64,000 nt of DNA, taken from contig NC_088296.1 in NCBI RefSeq assembly GCF_032854445.1, positions 16,793,485 to 16,857,484 on the forward strand, given 5' to 3'. Under the pieces are notes generated by a model that saw only the letters and a list, made by a program, of their open reading frames with translations, made no database searches and was not told where the DNA came from. The position numbers and the translations under genes were made by a program. The DNA is from Liolophura sinensis. Lineage: Eukaryota; Mollusca; Polyplacophora; Chitonida; Chitonidae. This document shows positions 42,076-52,939 of this stretch, in pieces (within the stretch, counting starts at the first letter, position 1; each line of letters begins with the position of its first letter).

Positions 42076-42720
42076 ACATTCAGCAGTACTTGAAGAACTG
42101 CCATATGAAGTTTGCTCTGTGTAGTGGTTTTGTAAGACATTCATGTGCAGACATGCAGTGCTTCATAAACTGGTATGACGTCACATAAATAGCTTAAATT
42201 GCCATGTAAAGGCGCAGCTCTTTGTAAAGCCCCACAAAAAAGTCTAGGGCCTTTTCGATTGACCCCACTACTGGAGAAACCACCCATTAAAATCAGTTAA
42301 AATCCCATTAAGTACCCATTAATAAGTGAATTTTCATTAATTTGACCAATACTTTTTTGTATAGCGATCAACTGAGCTGAACTGATATCAAAAGGTTACT
42401 TCAACATCAGCAGTACTTGAAGAACCGCCATATGAAGTTCGCGCTGTGTAGGGGATTTGTAAGACATTCATGTGCAGACATGCAGTGCTTCATAAACTGG
42501 TATGACGTCACATGAATAGCTTAATTTGCCATGTAAAAACGCAACTCTGTAAAGCCCTACAGAAAAATGTAGACTTTTTTCGTGACTCCCACTACTGGGG
42601 AAACTGCCCATTAAAATCACATTAAGTACACATTAATAAATGACTTTTCATTATTTTGACTGTTACTTTTTTCGCATAGCGATCAATTAAATTCAACTGT
42701 AACCACTGAATTTTGTTCAG
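42076..42720. repeat. Two-copy direct repeat, ~330 bp unit
   Basis: The segments starting near 42076 and 42404 share CAGCAGTACTTGAAGAAC, GACATTCATGTGCAGACATG, CAGTGCTTCATAAACTGGTA and TGACGTCACAT, followed by similar GTAAAGCCC and ATTAAAATC stretches. The unit is unknown. Confidence 0.9.
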
Positions 42721-43130
42721 TGCTCTATTTATTAATGATCAGGAAGAAAACCGTGGCCATTAAAATACAAAGAACCACAAAACTGATGGCAATCAATGGC
42801 CATGAGATCGCACCACTACAAAATTAATCGCCATCACTGCACAGAATGACAAAAAAAAAGCAAGAATTAGTGGTCATGAACATACAGAATGACAAAACTT
42901 GACATTTAATGGCTATGATATTGCAGCACAACAAAACCAATGGACACTGCTACATGTACATACACGTAGATGGGAAACAGAAGGCAATTAACATTCACTA
43001 ACTACTACAAAAAGTATGACAGTCTGTTAACAAAAACGATCACTGCAACATTTAAAATCAATGGTCATCCCCAAAGACAAAACAAAAAAGGCCCGAAAGA
43101 TATATATCGTGAGAAGCAACATGTATGTGC

Positions 43131-44190
43131 CTATACCACCCCATGGTCTTTTGGTGTTGCTGGTAAACCAGTAATGACACGTAGTGCGTTCTTTTGAATG
43201 TTTTCAATGGTACTTACTTGGCCCTCGCTAATATTATCCCCAACTATATCTGCATATTTTATAGATGGTCTTATAAAGCATTTGTACATAATTTCCAGAC
43301 AGTTTCTACTCAAACGATATTTAAGTGCTCTGAGCATGGATATTTTTTTTCATTTTCAACGCCAACAAGGTTGTCTATATGATCAGACCAGGTCCCACTG
43401 CTATTAAAAATAAATCCTAAATGTTTTTGCGATGTAGCTGAGGTTATATTTTCCCCTGAAAACCGAAATGATAACTGGGATGGTTGTCTTCGTCTTGAAA
43501 TAGTATGGGCTACATTCTTTGTTGCATTAAAGTTAACAAGCCAAGTTTCAGCCCAAAAATAAATTCTTTCAGGGTCGTCAGTTATGGAACTATTAATATT
43601 TTCCTGTGTCAGTTTGTCGGCTATAACATAAACGCAGGTGTCATCAGCAAATAACTTGATGTTATTAGTAACTTCATTTGGAAGGTCACTAATACAGACA
43701 ATGAACAACCCTTGGACCCAAGACTGAGCCCTTGGGAACTACAGCTTTTTAAATTTAAAGTTGAACAGATCTTTAACGACGTCAAAATAGAGGCCTATGA
43801 GTCAAAGGGGATATGTTATCAATAGGAACATTTCGTCAACATGAGATTATTTCTTCCCAGTTTACCTGGGATAAAAAGCTGCGGCATCCGTTCCAATTTT
43901 CTGCATTATATTGCCAAATTAATCTTTCATAGTTTTGAATCTTCGGAATTGTAGATCTCAAACAGGCAAAGACAGGACAGTGGTCATTACAAAAGTTTGA
44001 TATGGTCTCAAAATTTGTTACCAATCCACGTTTGCATCTAATCTGTCTAGCAGCGTGTTAGAAACAAGCCTCGTGGGTTCATCTATTAACTGACTCATAC
44101 CACAGGTCGTGATAATAGTCGAGACATGTTTGTTGGCTGGATTCAACAGATTTTCATTCAAGTCGCCCGTCAATATTATGATGTGATTAT
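43131..44190 (-). pseudogene. LINE fragment: endonuclease end and reverse transcriptase end (CR1/Jockey-like)
   Basis: Minus-strand pieces in order: ILTGDLNENLLNPANKH and SQLIDEPTRLVSNTLLD (endonuclease C-terminal half, 44030-44160), then FCNDHCPVFACL, then VPKGSVLGP (RT motif B), then NIKLFADDTCVYV (motif C, FADD), ATKNVAHTISRRR, QKHLGFIFNSS and the thumb region with CFIRPSIKYA...IENIQKNALRVITG. About 150 residues of the RT core, including the first catalytic Asp region, are deleted between 43836 and 43745. Frameshifts are present, so it is inactive. Confidence 0.8.
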
Positions 44191-44922
44191 GGAAAGTGCC
44201 AACAACAAAATCCAGATTATCTTTTAAGACGTCCCAGATCGGTGGAAAATTCGAACCAGATCATTTCCAAGTCTTTATGCTTCAAATAGCAGTGGCGAGA
44301 AAAAGATTTCCTTTCCGACACATAGACACATGCTCCACACCATGCTTGATCACGATCACGTCTAAGAGGTCCAAAATGTGAAGACGTCTAGGATCATGTC
44401 TAATTACTTTTGATGTCAATAAAATGTTCAAAGCTCAGTGACAATTCCCAGAACCAACCACTGCAATGCCCTAGAATCACATGAGATTGTTCTACATGGC
44501 GATTCATACGTGTCAGAAATAGATTGAAATTTGCACGCTTGCCCTTGTTATTTCTCAGCACATATCGCCACAATATAGCAAAAATATTGCCGACGTGGCC
44601 TTAAACCATAACCATTCATTCATTCTTAGCACATTATTAGTCCGTGTGTATTGTGTGTATTTGCTTTGTATATGAATTATTCTGAACGTTTCACAAAGAT
44701 ATGGTAGAATACAAATTTTTAGATATGTGACATTAAGAAACGCTAAAATACATTGATTCTATGGCCTGTAGGCTGTATGTAAAAATTTCCAGAGCCGAGA
44801 AACGGCCATGTCTGTTCTGTATAAAAGGAGAAGGAATAAACGGGTTTGTTGTGAAGTAGACACCAATAATCTAAGCTTTCTCTTTCTCCCCCCTCTCTCT
44901 CTACTAATATTTTATTTGGCAG

Positions 44923-45047
44923 AACATATTAGCAAACACGGAATTCAAGTCTCAAAGGTAAAACCAGAAATGATATCCCGTCTACTGTCAGAGAAACTGA
45001 GCAATACCGAAAAAAAAGACTCGCAGACAACAAAAGGGCCAGTATGA
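44923..45047 (+). CDS. Orphan terminal exon, tail-like, unknown gene
   Basis: An excellent acceptor (C/T-rich tract, TTATTTGGCAG) leads in phase 1 into HISKHGIQVSKVKPEMISRL, then LSEKLSNTEKKDSQTTKGPV and a stop. It is charged and hydrophilic with no signal or helix, like a cytoplasmic C-terminus. An internal donor (AAAG|GTAAAA at 44956) would allow a short alternative form. Upstream exons on the plus strand were not found; the LINE fragments just upstream may have separated or replaced them. Phase-1 entry matches the IgSF gene pattern in this window. Confidence 0.35.
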
Positions 45048-45049
45048 AT

Positions 45050-47555
45050 AGTATATTCCTCCTCCAGATAACGAAGAAAACAGTTTGGTAAAAACGGGTT
45101 TTGCAGTTGGCCTAAATATGTCAACACTGCGTATGTATGACATTGTGTCTTATTGTTCCGTGACGTAGAAATGTAAAATTTTACTGTGCATGCATTATTA
45201 CGTCATACCCCTATGCTCAGATAAGAACGTCATGACAGAAATGTTTCTTTTTCCAGGTCATGGTGTCTACGTGTAAAATATCAAAAATATCAAAAATGGC
45301 AATATCCATAAACTGTGCGAAAGGTCATCTCTATTTTATATGTATATTTCCACACAACCCGCAACTAACCGCTGGTTAAGGTGTTAATCAGTACGTTTAT
45401 TTTAATAATCTAGGGATTACTTTAAGGCCGCCATATAGACACAAGTATGCGATTAAATTTGAAAACCACCCATGGGACAAGAATAAATATAGCTGGATGA
45501 TTCATTTAAAAAAAAACCCATAAAACTGCGTTAAAACATGAAATAATCAAAAAAAAAATTAGGATAACTTTTGGTCATCTAATATAAGATTCGTCTTTGT
45601 GTGCTTCTATAACGACAAAGCGTGCATGTAGTATGACGCATTCATAACATTAGAAAAAAGCAGAAAATACCAGCAGTGATGGTCTTTGTTTGAGAACGGT
45701 TGGTGAATAATATACCCGAACTTTTAATGGGCTTACTCTTTGTTCTGTATACGTCCTTCACCTTTCCTCATATCTTGATTTTAAAATATATTAAAGATAG
45801 GGGTTGTTTTTATTTTTATTGGCTGGCTATAATAATCACACTTACCTTCGTTATTTTAATGAAGTGTACACATGTATGAACACTGTGGGTTACAACTGCC
45901 AAGGTAATAGTTATGCTGTTCACTGAAATGAGGCAAAATGATATAGGTATGCATTTACAGCCTAAGAATGTTAATTTAGAGGATGGCTGTTTGTTGCCTA
46001 CTTTATGGCACCAGTGTTGCAACTCTTATTAAAATATACTGTCTCTATTTAAATAATTATTTTAATCAACATTACATTTATTGAAATGATTATTTCAGCA
46101 TTCCACTTATAACGTTTCAACAAGCGTTACATTGTAACTCCTAATAAAATAATATTTCAATACATTACATTATATACATTTCAATAGGTTACATTGCAAG
46201 GCTTATTGAAATATGCATTTCAATAAGGGCAATCATAGATTCTGGGACGGCAGGTAAAGTTTCTTTTTTGAAACAATCGTGATGAATTCAATATTTTTCC
46301 TTCGTATGCTATTTGACATCCTCGCAACTTTTCTGTATTAGTTAACACAGCGAAGGGAGATTTGGCGTTAATGCTGGCGTATGAGTATTTTGGTTACGCG
46401 AGGTTCAGGCGCTTATGGAGATTATAGCCCGGCTATGAATTTGAAGTCGGTTACAGCGTCCTGCTTTAGACTTATATTACTTTGAAGTTTGACACAATAC
46501 TGAGTTCTCCTTTTTACTCAATCCTATCCAAAAGCGCCACTCAGTCGTAGCTTACATTACCAAAGAGAGTAAGGCAACAGAGCTTGGTGTTAATATTTTC
46601 AGAAATTCTGTTGAATTAACTTTACATTCGCAGATGCGTTGAAAACTCGAAAAATTTCTATTTAAATGTGATTATCGTTTTGAAAAAAATGTACCTAGAT
46701 AAAAATGTCCACCACTGTGTCCCAATTGGACGCAGGGCACCGTAACCCCAATTCCATCTGTAACTAGATAAGGTGAACCATGTAGCATGTTCGATATATT
46801 ACCAAAGGGTGTTTTGAAGCAACGCCCGGAAAACAATTTCGATAAAAAACCGCCAGAATGTTTCTCAAATTAGACATAAGGGCCAAACTTGAACTTATTT
46901 TTAACTTGCTTTGGTAAGGACATGTACCAAACACCAAATTTAGTACTATGATCCGCTGTGAAAAAAGTCCGGACAAAATCGCCCATCTGCTCGATTAGGA
47001 CACAGGCGTGGCAGCTCGAAATTCGAGCCGTTTTCAAATAACGTTTTAATAGCTTTTGTTATGGACTGACGGTCTGGCCTACTGGCCACAAGGTGCAAAC
47101 AAGGTGCAAACTCAGAAATAGACCCAGAAATATATCTAGTTAATGTGTTCGGAAAATCACAGGGAGTATAATTAAATGAAAATTTCTTACGCAAAAACAC
47201 TCCATGATTCATTTATTTCCCATGTTAAACTGTTTGCTACGCCATCTTGAAATTGATTGATTACTACTTTTATTCACCACATGTCTAAGGATATATAGAT
47301 ACAATAACTGGTTATCATAATGGTATGGCGGAATTAAAGTCCGGCTAAAGAGTGAAGTGAAGAGCAAAATATTTGGCTTGAGGTCTTTTATGTATGTTAA
47401 TTTATGGTATTTCCCAGCTTCTGTAATCTGTAGAGTGCACAGGGCTTACAACAGTAGAATGGGATATAGCGATTGTAGTTAAATGCTTTAATATAGACAT
47501 TTGTTTTTCAATTCCACAACATATTATGGCCTGTAGAGTCTCCACGGACTATACA
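45050..47555. other. No gene recognised
   Basis: A minus frame at 46946-47212 (88 codons, with CLHLVASRPDRQSITKAIK) and one just beyond it at 46764-46976 look like decayed repeat coding, but I cannot name a family. Elsewhere the DNA is AT-rich with no coding signal. The 46020-46230 stretch has recurring AATACATT/TTTCAATA motifs. Confidence 0.4.
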
Positions 47556-47558
47556 TAC

Positions 47559-47717
47559 CTACAAAAGCAATCCTGTTTCCCACAGCCATGCTGACCACCA
47601 TTGTGAGGAATCCAGTCCCAGAGAACACAAAAGGGATTCCTAGGAAAAGTCTCTCCTTGGTATCTGCATCAGATAAATCCTCCAGTTGATTACAGTTGAA
47701 ATGCATGTACAACACAT
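47559..47717 (-). CDS. Second membrane exon of the minus-strand Ig gene (alternative or additional)
   Basis: Donor GTAG|GTATGT. If the acceptor is CAAATCCTAG the exon is 159 bases with phase 1 on both sides, in step with the rest of the gene. It reads DVLYMHFNCNQLEDLSDADT, then KERLFLGIPFVFSGTGF, then LTMVVSMAVGNRIAFV. The hydrophobic part echoes the helix in the exon at 48161 (MTVVSMVTVISQTLF against LTMVVSMAVGNRIAF). An alternative acceptor 34 bases upstream (CACTAACAG at 47752) in phase 1 would instead end the protein after ESVRPG, or in phase 0 would give a separate reading. Which is used cannot be decided here. Confidence 0.4.
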
Positions 47718-48160
47718 CTAGGATTTGTAGTTTATCCCGGTCTGACAGATTCTGTTAGTGATAATGAGTGGCCACAATTGACCACAGTCTAACGTTTGCG
47801 GAAGATCACCTTTAGTCCACAACATCTAAAAAAAGAAATCCTCGAAAACTTGTCAAAGGTTGATGGTTTTACCAGGCTACTGCTTAGTTCTAAGTTTATG
47901 TAATTTCATTAATTTGTGGTAATTCTTCAGCAATAATGCCGAATTATTGTACACAAGAAACTATTCCGCTTCTATGTATCTTAAACTATTCCTCGAATTC
48001 TCTTTAATATGATGACACATCTCTTAGACTTAACTAACATGTTAATGTAAAGAGTACAAAATGGCAGTGTGAATTTGATTGTCAATCTATAAAACCTAGT
48101 GTTAGTGCCTTGTAATAAGCGCGGAACAATTGTATGGGAAGCTTCATATTTTCAACGTAC

Positions 48161-48328
48161 CTATATGCCCGTGTCGTATCCTGTACCTCATGAAAAGTGT
48201 TTGAGAAATCACAGTCACCATAGAAACAACTGTCATAGGTATGAAATGTTCCCAAGCTGGAGAAGTACGCCGATCCTGTGTAGGTTTATTCGCTGAGGTG
48301 GGAACAGTTGACTGTGGAACGCTGCTCA
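48161..48328 (-). CDS. Stalk and transmembrane exon of the minus-strand Ig gene
   Basis: Acceptor TTTTACTAATTAG and donor ATAG|GTACGT, 168 bases, phase 1 on both sides. A Ser/Thr/Pro-rich stalk (SSVPQSTVPTSANKPTQD) leads to the helix FIPMTVVSMVTVISQTLFM and the basic RYRIRHGH. The helix is short and moderately hydrophobic but is followed by a proper stop-transfer. Confidence 0.55.
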
Positions 48329-48661
48329 CTAATTAGTAAAATAAGAGGAACTGAACAGTGGGATACTAGGCAGACACCGGTAGGCCCCACAAGCATTTTT
48401 TTACTCCGTTAGCCAATATTTCCTTTCCATCCTGGTGCTTTTGCAAAAGGCATTTAGAAAATGAGCACTGGTAAGTAAAAATACACGCCTTGAAAATGTA
48501 TCAGAAGGAGAGGAGGGAGGGGAAGTAACAATTATACGTATTCACAATCATCTCTTCGTAACTGTTTCTTAAAATGTGTTTATTTATTAAATTTGATCAA
48601 CACCTCAAGAAAGAACATTTTCTTAGGTTCATCGTATCGCTACTGTACACATCAAACTTAC

Positions 48662-49024
48662 CACTGGAAGTTGTCTCCTTTATTCTGGTCCTTGTTACGT
48701 TCAGCTTTACGTTGGCTGTCGCCGATATATTCTGGTCTTCGGGTGCAACGATATTAAACAAGTACTTGCCCGAATCGTTTAGGTAAGGATTGAACAGAAT
48801 CAGGGAGCATCCATCACCCCACTTAACTCTGCCCGTGTACCTGTCACCATAAAACACCTGGTTCAAAGTGTCTTTCACAATGACATGTTCTCTGCCCATG
48901 GCCCATCTCATGTTGTAACTCAGCTTTGGATTTTCCAGCACGTACTCACACGGCAGGATCACCTCTGTTGTGTTTTCTTCAGTGACTACAGTGTGGTTAA
49001 CTTTTACTCTGACGGCATACACGC
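48662..49024 (-). CDS. V-like Ig exon of the minus-strand Ig gene
   Basis: Acceptor TTTTCATTACAG and donor AGTG|GTAAGT, 363 bases, phase 1 on both sides. It reads TTEVILPCEYVLENPKLSY, NMRWAMGREHVIV, RYTGRVKWGDGCSLILFN and LNDSGKYLFNIV. B-strand Cys, core Trp, an R/G-V D-strand and the D-S-G-x-Y tyrosine corner are all present, so the V-set fold is clear. The usual F-strand Cys two residues after the Tyr is Phe, and an unusual Cys sits in the E-strand region (DGCSLIL). There are several N-glycosylation sites (NHT, NTT, NDS, NIS). Confidence 0.75.
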
Positions 49025-49331
49025 CTGTAATGAAAACGGATCAGGTGATTGAAAACATCATGTGGCACTTGCGTAATACTCTGTTAATTTACATTTGAAT
49101 GGCTCATATGATCTATTACAGGATGATTTTCTGTAGGACATTAACATGCATGGAAGAAGGTCTCCTAACTGTAGGTGTTAATAGTGTTTTCAAAATCGTT
49201 ACAACTACTCTGAAATTCTGAAGGACAAAGAAGATAATTCTAATGTAAGTGTGTTTGCAACATTTTTAATTTTCAAAATTGTAGAAATTTACACGAAAAC
49301 ACTCTAATGGCATATTTCTACATCAACTTAC

Positions 49332-49392
49332 CTTTAGAGCAAAGAAAGAACACCACTAGCACAGTCCAGTGCGCTGTTCCTGAGCTCAGCAT
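49332..49392 (-). CDS. First exon of the minus-strand Ig gene: signal peptide
   Basis: MLSSGTAHWTVLVVFFLCSK with donor AAAG|GTAAGT, phase 1. An in-frame ATG nine codons earlier (49419) would add MYEAMVEST. I prefer the ATG at 49392 because it gives a compact signal peptide with cleavage near CSKG/VYA. The gene as seen is signal peptide, one V-like Ig, stalk and helix, about 200 residues, transcribed opposite to the three-Ig receptor and some 30 kb away. Confidence 0.65.
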
Positions 49393-49399
49393 CGTTGAT

Positions 49400-49890
49400 T
49401 CTACCATTGCTTCATACATGTGGTTCCTTTAGAGTAACTGTTCTACAATATATTCAAACGTTAACACGTATTTACAAATGTCAATACAGTGAAAAAAGGT
49501 CTTTCACTCTAGGTTGAGCAGCCATGGGTATGGCGTATCCAAATATTCCTCATTCAGTGAACTCGGACTATGTCAAGCTACCTGACAACGGAAACAATGT
49601 ACACACGAATATATTATTAGGAAACATTGACACGGACATACAGGACAAGGATAACAATATTCATCTCGAGGCCTATATACACAGGTTACTTTACAGTGTA
49701 TACTCAGTATATACAAAGACGGTTCTATCCATAATTGCAACGATTAAGGATAACCATGCTAGTTCATAAAACATTTTATAAAACTAACAACACCTTTAAT
49801 AATAGATGGAGATTGGCTACCGTAGTTCCCTGTAATATTACACTGGGGCAGGGTTGGGAAATGTGAGCATGTCTATACGTACCATTAGAA
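49400..49890. other. Upstream flank of the minus-strand Ig gene
   Basis: Non-coding. An 81-codon plus frame at 49524-49769 has no domain. The promoter should be here, but no element was recognised. Confidence 0.4.
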
Positions 49891-49899
49891 TACCCCCAT

Positions 49900-51000
49900 T
49901 ACGAGATAACCGAGTAGGCGGTATACCCAAATACCCCATTTGTGGTATCTAATGGTTGCCGTCAATTGCAGTGTCAAACCATTGATAACCAAAGTTACTG
50001 CAGTTACCGCCCAATTTACCCGAGTCGGTAGCCTTAACAGCCAAGGATTCCTCCCAGGCCATACCCTTATAGCCCGGCTATGTTCCCCTTTTGGGGCAAC
50101 GCAATAATACCCACTTAAACTGGGGTACAGAGATTCCTCCCAGGCCATATCCTGGTAACTAGTCTATGTCCCCTCTTGGGGCAGCCAAAAATAACAACTT
50201 AGAACTGGCCTGAGAGGTTCCTTCAAGGCCATATCCTGGTAACCCGGGAATGTTACACTTTGGGGCAGCCTGAAAATACCAACTTATAACTGGGGTAAAA
50301 AGATTCTTCCCAGGCCATTTTCTGGTAACGCAACTACGTTCCCCGTTGGGGCAACCAAAAAATACCCACTTATAACCGGGGTAAAGAAATTCTTCCCAGG
50401 CCATATCCTGGTTTTCCGGCTGTGTCCTCCATTTGGGGCAATCAAAAATAGCCACTTATAACTGGAGTAAAGAGATTCCTCCCAGGTCATGTCCTGGTAA
50501 CCTGGCTGTGTCCACCTTTCGGACAGCCAAAAATACCCACTTAAAACTGGGTTAAAGAGATTCCTCCCAGGCCATGTCCTGGTAACCTGGCTGTGTCCCA
50601 CCTTTGGGCCAGCCAAAAACCTACTTATAACTGGGGTAAATAGGTTCCCCCCAGGCCATACCTTGTTAACCCAGATATGTCACACTTTGAGGCAGCCCAA
50701 AAATACCCACTTATATCTGGGGTAAAGAGATTTCTCCTTGGCCATATCCAGGTAACCCATCTGTGTCACCGTTTGGGGGAGTCAAAAAAATAACCACTTA
50801 TGACCGGAGTAAAGAAATTCCTTCTTCTTCAGGTCCTGGTAACCCGCCTGTGTCCGCCTTTGAGGCAGCCAAAAAATACCCGTTTATTTATATATTTATT
50901 TTATTGCTGTTTTACGCCGTACTCAAGAATATTAAATACCCATTTATAACCTGGGTAAAGATACTCCTCAAAGGCCATATCCTGGAAACCGAGCGCACTT
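49900..51000. repeat. ~86 bp satellite, about 12 copies
   Basis: The unit carries TTCCTCCCAGGCCATATCCT, GGTAACCCGGCTGTGTCC, TTTGGGGCAGCCAAAAATAC and CCACTTATAACTGGGGTAAA. Successive AGGCCAT boxes at 50142, 50226, 50312, 50398, 50484 and 50569 are 84-86 bases apart. Minus frames across it (PGRNLFNPVLSGYF...) are repeat-derived. Confidence 0.95.
50883..50933 (-). mobile_element. SINE family A, extreme tail fragment inside the satellite
   Basis: TTTATTGCTGTTTTACGCCG followed by TACTCAAGAATATT, then satellite sequence resumes. Confidence 0.75.
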
Positions 51001-51074
51001 ATATTACATACTTTCTCATTACACCCATATTTTTAACAGTTTGGGAGAACATAAAGGTAATCATACCTCGTTAA

Positions 51075-52150
51075 AAAGTTTTCCTTAAGTTTTAGAGCAT
51101 ATATGTAAGTCAGTAGACAGACTCACAGTTCGCACTCACAACAATATCATCCATTCAGTCAGAATGGAAGAATCTGGAAAGGATAGGAGAATTTGAAAAG
51201 GATAAACTAATCTGGAAATGAAAATACGGAATGTATATTACAAATACTCCGGCACAAATGTATAAGGAAATTAGCCTTTACTTAAAACTTAACAACAACA
51301 TGCAGCTAATAGGGGAGCTTCGGGTTCTAACTCTTTTATTGTTGAAGGTAGAAAAGTCCAAATGTGACCTGTCCAAAAATGTAAGGCATATTTTTCATCA
51401 CATTCGCTATAACATGGGCGTTTGAAAAAAGTGCCATAAAATGTAGCTTAGAGTGAAGGAATGATAGAGAAGACCGAGAATCTGAAGATGTGTAAACTTG
51501 AGAAGTTTCTAGAGGAGGGAGAGGCGTCATTTTCTCCTCTGGAAAAGGGTGAGACAGGTGATGAGTAAATTAATGTCAACAAAGGATGCCTAACATTTTT
51601 CACCATTCACATGACACAACAGAACTGTATTTACCTTTGATGAAAAAAGAGTTTCAAGTCGAAACTCCCCTATAGACTCTAAGCGTAGCAGCAACCGTCA
51701 TTAAATGGGTCGGAAGGCAGGGTGATTTTACCTATTTTAACGAGAAATACTTTACAATGCATATAATGTAATATTGCTTAATGCGCATGACGACCAAGTA
51801 AACTGGGGCCAAAAAGGGAGATCACTCTCTTTTAGATTACCTGCGTCAAGACATGGTGTCTCGCATTACCTAGACCAGGTAAACAATTCATTCTGCCTCA
51901 AGATAATCAATGCTCAGCCTGGAAAATGCTGAACACTCTAATATTACATCTGAATAATCGAAGGTAATGTGTTTTCATGAGTATGAGGTGTTTGCATGAA
52001 TGATGGTTATATGGTGTTGCTCACTGACTTACTGTCAGTGTGACAGCTTATAACAAATAGGTATAGGACTGGTATAGTTTTACAAGTACACGAGTGTCAC
52101 GCAGCCTAGTCTGAAATGCTGTTCAGTCATTGTGACCTGGTAAACATGAC
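51075..52150. other. No gene recognised
   Basis: Only short frames without domains. Confidence 0.5.
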
Positions 52151-52151
52151 G

Positions 52152-52273
52152 CTATGTGTGTCTCTTCTTACGGGCATTGTAGGCGTATATTTTGATTCTG
52201 TTGACATCACTTGACCTGTCAGGAGTCGATAGTGTGCGCCTGGTGAGTTTCCTATCTTTTTTTTCTTTTGTTT
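52152..52273 (-). CDS. Orphan terminal exon, basic tail-like, unknown gene
   Basis: The minus-strand acceptor ACTCTTCCTTTAG leads in phase 1 into TKEKKDRKLTRRTLSTPDRS, then SDVNRIKIYAYNARKKRHT and a stop. It is strongly basic and hydrophilic with two tyrosines (IYAY), resembling a cytoplasmic tail. It lies upstream of the start of the minus-strand Ig gene, so it belongs to another gene whose earlier exons should be above 52.3 kb. I could not join it to any. Confidence 0.35.
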
Positions 52274-52478
52274 CTAAAGGAAGAGTTTCAGTGTATATGT
52301 GACAATATATCTGATGATACAGTGGAGCACAATTCAAATTAGAAGATGCAATAGTAACACAGGCGATTTCAAACTGTGCATGTATCGCATACGACGGTAA
52401 TATTTTTGGCTTTAAGAAAACCCTGGAAAAGGGCATATGCTGCATGTACCGATCTACTCACAGTGGCAATTCCGATTT

Positions 52479-52935
52479 TGTACGAATGTACTTCTGTGTA
52501 TTTTCGGGTCTAAAGTGAGGTTTTTTTCGCTGCCAACCCGCCATTTTTAACTGTACAAGGTGCATGCTTGGTATAAAGATGAAGGAATCTTTTCTAAAAC
52601 TTGGGCGGGTATGAGTTTTAATGGTGAAAGTTTTAAATTCGTGGCGGGAGAACTCAAAGAGACAGGTGGTGATGGGGCTGCGCGTGACGTCTCCTTGGCT
52701 TTGCTAGGGATCCCTTCGACCTGCTGTCAGAAAGGTACAGATTTTGACGGTCAGTCTACATGTATGTCGTGAATTGTATGGCTCTATTTCACAAGCTGGA
52801 TCAGGTAGGCTACGCTCCAAAGCTTATTTGTCACGTGACGTTTGGGACTGAGTTACAGCAATAGCCATTCTGAATTTTAACATTGTCGCTTGTAGAAAAT
52901 TAATAGGGATCTGAGGCCATCCAAAGTGGGTCAGC
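52479..52935 (+). repeat. Unknown dispersed repeat, copy 1
   Basis: Landmarks are TGTGTATTTT, GTATGAGTTTTAATGGTGAA, GACGTCTCCTTGGCTTTGCT, GATTTTGACGGTCA, CACAAGCTGGATCAGGTA, TTTGGGACTGAGTTACAG and TAACATTGTCGCTT. The 70-codon frame in it is not shared intact by the other copies. Confidence 0.88.
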
Positions 52936-52939
52936 TGCT

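Noticed and set aside
46946-47212. 88-codon minus-strand frame with CLHLVASRPDRQSITKAIK
   Set aside because: Looks repeat-derived and continues only as broken frames; no family could be named, so not called as a gene.
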